Source of the DNA: an uncultured Ruminococcus sp.
Lineage (GTDB): Bacteria > Bacillota > Clostridia > Oscillospirales > Ruminococcaceae
DNA length: 10,973 bases
Reading direction: 5' to 3'
Assembly: GCA_900539095.1 (NCBI GenBank)
Contig: UQAR01000068.1
Location: 1 to 10,973, forward strand
Part shown: positions 6,886-10,973 of the stretch, piece by piece
How positions within the stretch are numbered: the stretch's first letter is position 1
Layout of the letters: every line of letters starts with the position of its first letter
Made by a program: the position numbers and the translations under genes
The notes under the pieces: model-generated
What the model was told of the DNA's origin: nothing
The model's input: only the letters and a program-made list of their open reading frames with translations
The model's database searches: none

Positions 6886-6925
6886 AAAAGGCGGACGCTC
6901 CGAAGAAGAGCAGTCCGCCTTTTTT
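6886..6925. terminator. Terminator shared by metE and the convergent histidine kinase gene
   Basis: An 11-bp stem AAAAGGCGGAC/GTCCGCCTTTT (6886-6896 with 6913-6923) is extended by GCTC/GAGC inside after a one-base bulge. It is followed by T on the plus strand and gives TTTT on the minus strand. It starts 17 bases after the metE stop and its T run touches the kinase stop codon, so it probably ends both transcripts. Confidence 0.88.
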
Positions 6926-8246
6926 ATATGTTGAGCATTACAGATGCGTAGAACATTCTGCCGTCATACTCGAATTTTGCAATGCCGTCGTATTTCTCGG
7001 CTATGCTTTTTACTGAGTCTATGCCTATGCCCTTTCCCCCATGTTTTGTGGAAATAAAGCTGCCGTCAGCGTCGGTGACTGGAGTGCCGGTGAAAGTGTT
7101 GTCAACGGCAATGCAAAGCGAATAGCTGTCCGCTTTGGCATTTATCTCGATCTTCTTGTGCTCTGACTTGTCATCAATGCAGCCGTGAAGAGCATTTTCT
7201 ATAAGGTTTCCAAAGAGAACCGAAAGGTCGGTGATGTCAGCCTTTATGTCCTCAGGTATGTCAGCGTTCACAACGTATTCAATGCCGCTGTTTTCAGCCT
7301 GCTGAGCAAAATATGCAAGCAGTGCACTCACCGAAGTATTCTTGCAGTAAATGCGGTCGGAAACGTCAGGCAATGCGTTTTGATATGAACCGAGATATTC
7401 TGACAGCTTGCTGTATTCGCCCTTCTTCAAAAGTTCCTGCATAAGAGCGAGATGATGTCGGGCGTCATGCTTTGAACGCCTTGCCTCAGCTATCTTATCC
7501 TGCAAATAGCCGTATTGCAGACTTTGCATTGCAAGAAGATGATTTTTTTCATGAAGTCTGAGGTTTTTCTGCTGCTCTATCAAAAGTTTCGCCACTATGT
7601 AGTAAACAAGGAAAGCTCCTGCATTTATGAAGAAAAGTGCAGCGGTGTTCTTTGGCTCAATGGCAAGTTCAAGACTGGTCTTGGAAGAATTGCCATAGAG
7701 GGTGTAATACCATATAAGATAGAACGTGGCAGGTATCAGCCATAGGTATCTCCACTCGATTCCTGAAGGCTCTTTTTCCACAGCGGGGGTGTAGACTTTT
7801 TTCATGTAGAAGAAAAGGGGAGTCCATATGAACGCCTCTATGAGGAACATACAAAGTGAAAATGACCAGCGGTATGACTGATGTGCAAGGGCAGGGAACA
7901 GCTGACCTTCAAGGCATTTTGACGACATCACGATAAAGCTTGCGTTGTTTGACAGCAAAAGAAGTGTGAACACCGTTTTGCCCATATTCACTTTTACGGC
8001 GAGAAAATAGAACGCCGCATAAAGCAGTGTGCTCACCGCACTGAGCAGACCTGCGTTGCTGCTGGAAAATGCAGCCTGCCAGCCGATAAATATCTGCACC
8101 ACAGATAGCACCAACACAAGTACTGCGGTGACGGCTTTTGAAAAACGCAGCCTGTGCCTGAACGGATAAAGTGCAAGCACCATAAGCGGCAGGAAGTTCA
8201 GCAGGGAATAGACCCCTACCTCCGCCAGTCTGTATACCGGAGGCAT
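6924..8246 (-). CDS. Polytopic GHKL sensor histidine kinase (AgrC-like)
   Basis: The kinase half of a two-component system, 440 residues. The N-terminal half (about 10-225) has six or seven hydrophobic segments (near 12-28, 38-56, 66-86, 90-107, 130-148, 167-184, 202-223), typical of peptide-sensing AgrC-type kinases. A short helix (228-258) leads to the phospho-acceptor box RRSKHDARHHLALM, with His260 the likely acceptor. The ATP-binding domain follows, with N-box LFGNLIENAL (Asn347/Asn351) and G-box GGKGIGIDSVKSIAEKY (403-419). Its ATG overlaps the regulator's TAA (taATG), so translation is coupled. No AgrD-like peptide or AgrB-like protease gene is in the window, so the signal is unknown and it need not be quorum sensing. 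Confidence 0.92.
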   Translation of the reverse strand: MPPVYRLAEVGVYSLLNFLPLMVLALYPFRHRLRFSKAVTAVLVLVLSVVQIFIGWQAAFSSSNAGLLSAVSTLLYAAFYFLAVKVNMGKTVFTLLLLSNNASFIVMSSKCLEGQLFPALAHQSYRWSFSLCMFLIEAFIWTPLFFYMKKVYTPAVEKEPSGIEWRYLWLIPATFYLIWYYTLYGNSSKTSLELAIEPKNTAALFFINAGAFLVYYIVAKLLIEQQKNLRLHEKNHLLAMQSLQYGYLQDKIAEARRSKHDARHHLALMQELLKKGEYSKLSEYLGSYQNALPDVSDRIYCKNTSVSALLAYFAQQAENSGIEYVVNADIPEDIKADITDLSVLFGNLIENALHGCIDDKSEHKKIEINAKADSYSLCIAVDNTFTGTPVTDADGSFISTKHGGKGIGIDSVKSIAEKYDGIAKFEYDGRMFYASVMLNI

Positions 8247-8959
8247 TATCGCTCACCGCCTTTTCTCAAGTTGTCAAAGCGAAATCTTGCAAAAGCCTCT
8301 AGTGTCTCTTTGGATTTTCGGCGGCTTATTGGTATGCGTGTGCCGTCGCTCATGACGAAAAGGTCATTCTTTTGCAGGGTGACTTCATAGAAGTTTACGA
8401 TAACGCCTTTTGTGGAGGTGTAAAAGTACGAATGGTCACGGAAAACCAGTTCTGCATCGGTAAAGGAAGTCCTTGAAATTATGTTTTCGCCGCCTTTGCA
8501 GTGGATAGTTACGAAATGTGAGCCGCAGTCTATGTAAATGACGTTTCGCAGTATCACCGACTGTCCGTCAGAGAGTTTGACTGACCGCACAAGTTCCATT
8601 TCATCGGTGTTTATCCTGTCAAGCATAGCCTTTATCTTGTCTGCCTGAAATGGCTTGCAAAGATAGTAGCAGGCGTTGAGGTCATAGCTTTCGCTTGCGA
8701 ACTCGTTGCTGGACGTGCCGAATGCGATATGCACATTTTTGTCCGTTTCACGAAGCTTTCTTGCGACCTCTATGCCCGTCATTTCTCCCATGAAGATATC
8801 CAGTACCACAAGGTCATAGCTGCTTTTTTCCCACAAAGCAAGAAAGCTTTCTCCGCTTGAAAACGTATCTATCTGACAGCTGTGAGCGGTTTGTTCGGAA
8901 ATATATTCATGAAGAAGTGCAAGGTCGTTTTTATTATCGTCTACCAATGCCACTCTCAT
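8246..8959 (-). CDS. LytTR-family response regulator (AgrA/LytR-like)
   Basis: This partner of the adjacent kinase has 237 residues. The receiver domain (1-115) carries acidic residues Asp7/Asp8, the phospho-acceptor Asp54 in VVLDIFMGEMTGIE, Thr82 and Lys102 in LCKPF. A LytTR DNA-binding domain (about 124-228) follows, with VIYIDCGSHFVTIHC, RTSFTDAE, FYTSTKGVIVNFYEV and GTRIPISRRK. The ATG at 8957-8959 is chosen because MRVALVDDN begins a normal receiver and AAAGGA lies about 10 bases upstream. A longer frame from 9007 would add residues with no homology. Phosphorylation should promote binding to pairs of direct repeats; such a pair lies about 90-120 bases upstream, in the shared intergenic region. 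Confidence 0.94.
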   Translation of the reverse strand: MRVALVDDNKNDLALLHEYISEQTAHSCQIDTFSSGESFLALWEKSSYDLVVLDIFMGEMTGIEVARKLRETDKNVHIAFGTSSNEFASESYDLNACYYLCKPFQADKIKAMLDRINTDEMELVRSVKLSDGQSVILRNVIYIDCGSHFVTIHCKGGENIISRTSFTDAELVFRDHSYFYTSTKGVIVNFYEVTLQKNDLFVMSDGTRIPISRRKSKETLEAFARFRFDNLRKGGER

Positions 8960-8997
8960 ACTGTAAAAATCCTTTCTTATACATGATTTCTTAATAT

Positions 8998-9026
8998 ATA
9001 ATAACACACATCAAAGCAAAATTCAA
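8998..9026 (-). promoter_or_regulatory. Promoter of the two-component operon
   Basis: On the minus strand, a TTGAAT -35 box (9021-9026) and TATTAT -10 box (8998-9003) are exactly 17 bases apart. The start codon of the regulator is about 40 bases downstream of the -10 box. Confidence 0.65.
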
Positions 9027-9047
9027 GTATTATTCATTGATTTTGTT

Positions 9048-9078
9048 ACCGCTTGTGCAGATTTTTGACCGTTTGTGC
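9048..9078. promoter_or_regulatory. Pair of direct repeats: candidate LytTR regulator binding site
   Basis: ACCGCTTGTGC (9048-9058) and ACCGTTTGTGC (9068-9078) differ at one base and are 20 bases apart, so both face the same side of the helix. Their first nine bases fit the published LytTR-site consensus [TA][AC][CA]GTTN[AG][TG], the second copy fully and the first with one mismatch. The gap between the 9-mers is 11 bases, against the usual 12-13. The pair ends 8 bases before the -35 box of the surface-protein gene and lies 21 bases upstream of the -35 box of the regulator operon. Confidence 0.7.
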
Positions 9079-9086
9079 TAAATTTA

Positions 9087-9115
9087 TTGACAAAGTGTGT
9101 AGTCTGTGTTAAAAT
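9087..9115 (+). promoter_or_regulatory. Promoter of the surface-protein gene
   Basis: A perfect TTGACA -35 box (9087-9092) and TAAAAT -10 box (9110-9115) are 17 bases apart. The leader is about 63 bases and ends in the ribosome site GGAGGA (9173-9178), 6 bases before the ATG. Confidence 0.82.
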
Positions 9116-9184
9116 AATCGTGTAAAATTATGTTCTGAGTAAAAAAGAAATATCAACCCAGAAAAATATTATGGAGGAATTAGA

Positions 9185-10973
9185 ATGAAAAAGAAAATTT
9201 TAAGCCTTTTGGTGACGATGGGTCTTGCGGCAAGCTTAGTGCCTGTTTCTGTTTTGGCCGACGGTACAGAGGTCTGGGACGGCTCTGTAGCGGAATCTTT
9301 TGCAGGCGGAAAAGGCACAAAAGACGACCCTTATCAAATAGCTACTGGCTCACAGCTTGCATATCTTGGCGAAAGTATGAAATCGGGGACGGATGGAGAA
9401 AAGTATCAGGATACATACTTTGAGCTTACAGAGGATATCGACCTTGGCGGAAAGGAATGGACACCGATAGGCTACACAGCGGCAGACCTTATTATGGGTG
9501 GTCATGAATATTTTGTTTTCTCTGGCAGCTTTGACGGAAACGGTCATACTATCAAAAATCTTACCATTGGAACGGAAACTTCACCATATAGCGGCGACGT
9601 ATGCGGCTTGTTCGGTGCAACAGGCGGCACTATCGAGGACGTTGTTCTTGAAAATGTTTCTATAAATTATGTAGGCGGAAAGCACCGCAGTGGAGATGGT
9701 TTCCGCATGGGCGGAGCACTGGTAGGCTATTCTATGGGCGACATAGTAAATTGTACGGTTACTGGTCTTGACTTTAAGGCTGGTTCTGAAGGCGGTTATG
9801 TTGCTCTTAACAGCGTTGGCGGATTGGTCGGTGTTCAGGATAATGAGACCACCATAAGCAATAGCCGTGTTTCAGGAAAGATAGAGGAAACAACAAAGAA
9901 GGGCAATGTTGGTGGCTTTGTTGGTACGCTCGTAAAAGGCTCATCTGCTAAATATTGCGGTGCAGACGTTTCTGTTGAGGTAACAGGAAACGGACGTGGC
10001 ATTGCAGTAGGTGGCTTCGTTGGAATAGGTAATGGAGTGACAACTGATGAAACTTTGATAGAAAATTGCTATGCCACAGGCAATATAACAGGTGCAGAAT
10101 ATGCAGGCGGCTTTGTTGGAAACATCTCAGGTCTTAACATCAGCAACTGCTATGCAAAGGGCGATGTAAGCAACAGCTTTGTTGGTGCGTCATTCTTGGG
10201 TACTGACGCTGCAAGCAATAACTATTATGGCACTGTAAAGAATTGCTATGCAACAGGTCTTGTATATGATATTTCTTCTTTCGCTTATGCTTTTGCAATG
10301 CAAGATACGATGAAGAGAAGTACGATTCAAAATTGTTACTATAATGCAAAAAATACTGCGGTTGCTGCGGAAACATCAACACCTCTCACAGTTGACAATA
10401 TGAAAGACAAGGATTTTGTTGATTCACTTAACGGCTCATCAAGCGTATGGATCAAGCGTGACAAAAACACTCCTGCCTGCGGAGCTGAGCCTGCTGATTA
10501 CAGCAAGGTAAACGAGGCTTTGGACGGCGTGCCTGCTGACCTTTCAAATTACACTGATGAAAGCGTTGAGAATTTGAATAACGCTGTTAATTCTGTAAGA
10601 AAGTATAGAAACCTTGCACAGCAGTCAGACGTTGACAAAATGGCGAAAGACATAAACGATGCAGTCGCAGCACTTGTTTACAAGTCAGCAGACTACACAG
10701 AGCTTGACAAGGCAGAGAAAGCCGCAAAGGCTCTTAACAAGGACAATTACAAGGATTTCACAGCAGTTGATAAAGCCCTTGCTGCTATAAGCAGAGGTCT
10801 GAACATCACAGAGCAGACAGCTGTTGACAAAATGGCTAAGGACATAAACGATGCCGTCGCTGCACTTGTTTACAAAGACGCAGACTACACAGAGGTAGAC
10901 AAGGCAGAGAAAGCCGCTAAGGCTCTCAACAAGGACGATTATAAGGACTTCTCAGCTGTTGAAAAGGCTCTTG
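9185..10973 (+). CDS. Secreted surface protein with GLUG and FIVAR-like repeats (3' end outside the window)
   Basis: At least 596 residues, still open at the window end. Residues 1-25 are a signal peptide (MKKKIL, hydrophobic core, SVLA before Asp26). Residues about 40-110 contain GTKDDPYQIATGSQLAYL, YFELTEDIDLGG and FSGSFDGNGHTIKNLTI, the usual lead-in to a GLUG beta-helix. About six GLUG-type repeats follow to about residue 400 (VGGLVG, VGGFVG twice, AGGFVG and variants, each before a C-[YT] or similar NCYATG turn). From about residue 437, FIVAR-like helical repeats begin (ADYSKVNEAL, ADYTELDKAEKAAKAL, ADYTEVDKAEKAAKAL). Such proteins are commonly adhesins or cell-wall-associated. The anchor (LPXTG, SLH or dockerin) would be past the window end. 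It is transcribed divergently from a LytTR two-component operon with candidate regulator sites at its promoter. Confidence 0.9.
   Translation, partial: MKKKILSLLVTMGLAASLVPVSVLADGTEVWDGSVAESFAGGKGTKDDPYQIATGSQLAYLGESMKSGTDGEKYQDTYFELTEDIDLGGKEWTPIGYTAADLIMGGHEYFVFSGSFDGNGHTIKNLTIGTETSPYSGDVCGLFGATGGTIEDVVLENVSINYVGGKHRSGDGFRMGGALVGYSMGDIVNCTVTGLDFKAGSEGGYVALNSVGGLVGVQDNETTISNSRVSGKIEETTKKGNVGGFVGTLVKGSSAKYCGADVSVEVTGNGRGIAVGGFVGIGNGVTTDETLIENCYATGNITGAEYAGGFVGNISGLNISNCYAKGDVSNSFVGASFLGTDAASNNYYGTVKNCYATGLVYDISSFAYAFAMQDTMKRSTIQNCYYNAKNTAVAAETSTPLTVDNMKDKDFVDSLNGSSSVWIKRDKNTPACGAEPADYSKVNEALDGVPADLSNYTDESVENLNNAVNSVRKYRNLAQQSDVDKMAKDINDAVAALVYKSADYTELDKAEKAAKALNKDNYKDFTAVDKALAAISRGLNITEQTAVDKMAKDINDAVAALVYKDADYTEVDKAEKAAKALNKDDYKDFSAVEKAL
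10631..10973 (+). repeat. 192-bp tandem coding repeat (FIVAR-like unit)
   Basis: Unit 1 is 10631-10822 and unit 2 begins at 10823 and is cut by the window end. The period is exactly 64 codons. Over the 151 shared bases I count 20 differences in 17 codons, 12 of them silent. The protein unit begins VDKMAKDINDAVAALVYK. A more diverged unit precedes it (about 10493-10630). Confidence 0.9.

Noticed and set aside
4455..6925. Shared GCAGTCCGC in the two terminators flanking metE, as a possible mobile or paired repeat
   Set aside because: The similarity is limited to nine bases of GC-rich stem, the loops and flanks differ, and each hairpin fits an ordinary terminator for its own gene.
8960..9007. 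16-residue N-terminal extension of the response regulator
   Set aside because: The extension lacks homology to receiver domains, its start lies within the predicted promoter, and ATG 8959 has a ribosome site and gives a normal receiver start.

Overview
The window looks like chromosomal DNA of a low-to-mid-GC Clostridium-class Firmicute, most likely Ruminococcus-like (Oscillospiraceae). The evidence is strong GGAGG ribosome sites, sigma-A-type promoters with 16-17 bp spacers, an AgrC-like kinase paired with a LytTR regulator, a secreted GLUG/FIVAR surface protein, and an ECF sigma factor fused to a membrane and ectodomain module. The genus is an inference from gene style; no marker gene is present.

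Bases 1-1260 are a decayed region. They hold the tail of an unidentified coiled-coil protein, a tiny one-helix membrane peptide, an ABC transporter ATPase broken by two frameshifts and a stop, and the broken end of a small hypothetical protein. A perfect 13-bp hairpin at 1213-1244 closes the region and serves as terminator for both strands.

Bases 1261-2500 carry gldA (glycerol dehydrogenase, minus strand) with a clear promoter and a palindrome just downstream of the expected transcription start. Divergent from it, a sigma-A promoter at 2520-2548 drives a 49-aa small ORF that overlaps a 524-aa membrane-anchored ECF sigma factor; a strong terminator follows. Next is metE (cobalamin-independent methionine synthase), monocistronic, with its own promoter and terminator.

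Bases 6924-8959 (minus strand) are a translationally coupled two-component system: a LytTR response regulator followed by a polytopic GHKL histidine kinase. Divergent from it is a large secreted protein (signal peptide, GLUG repeats, then FIVAR-like repeats) running off the window end. Between them lie two ACCGyTTGTGC direct repeats 20 bp apart. They match the LytTR-site consensus and sit directly upstream of a perfect TTGACA -35 box. The simplest reading is that the two-component system controls the adjacent surface protein and perhaps itself.

The most interesting items are the sigma factor with a built-in transmembrane sensor plus its overlapping small ORF, and the LytTR-site/surface-protein module. 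No CRISPR array, tRNA, rRNA, intact transposase or phage gene was seen.
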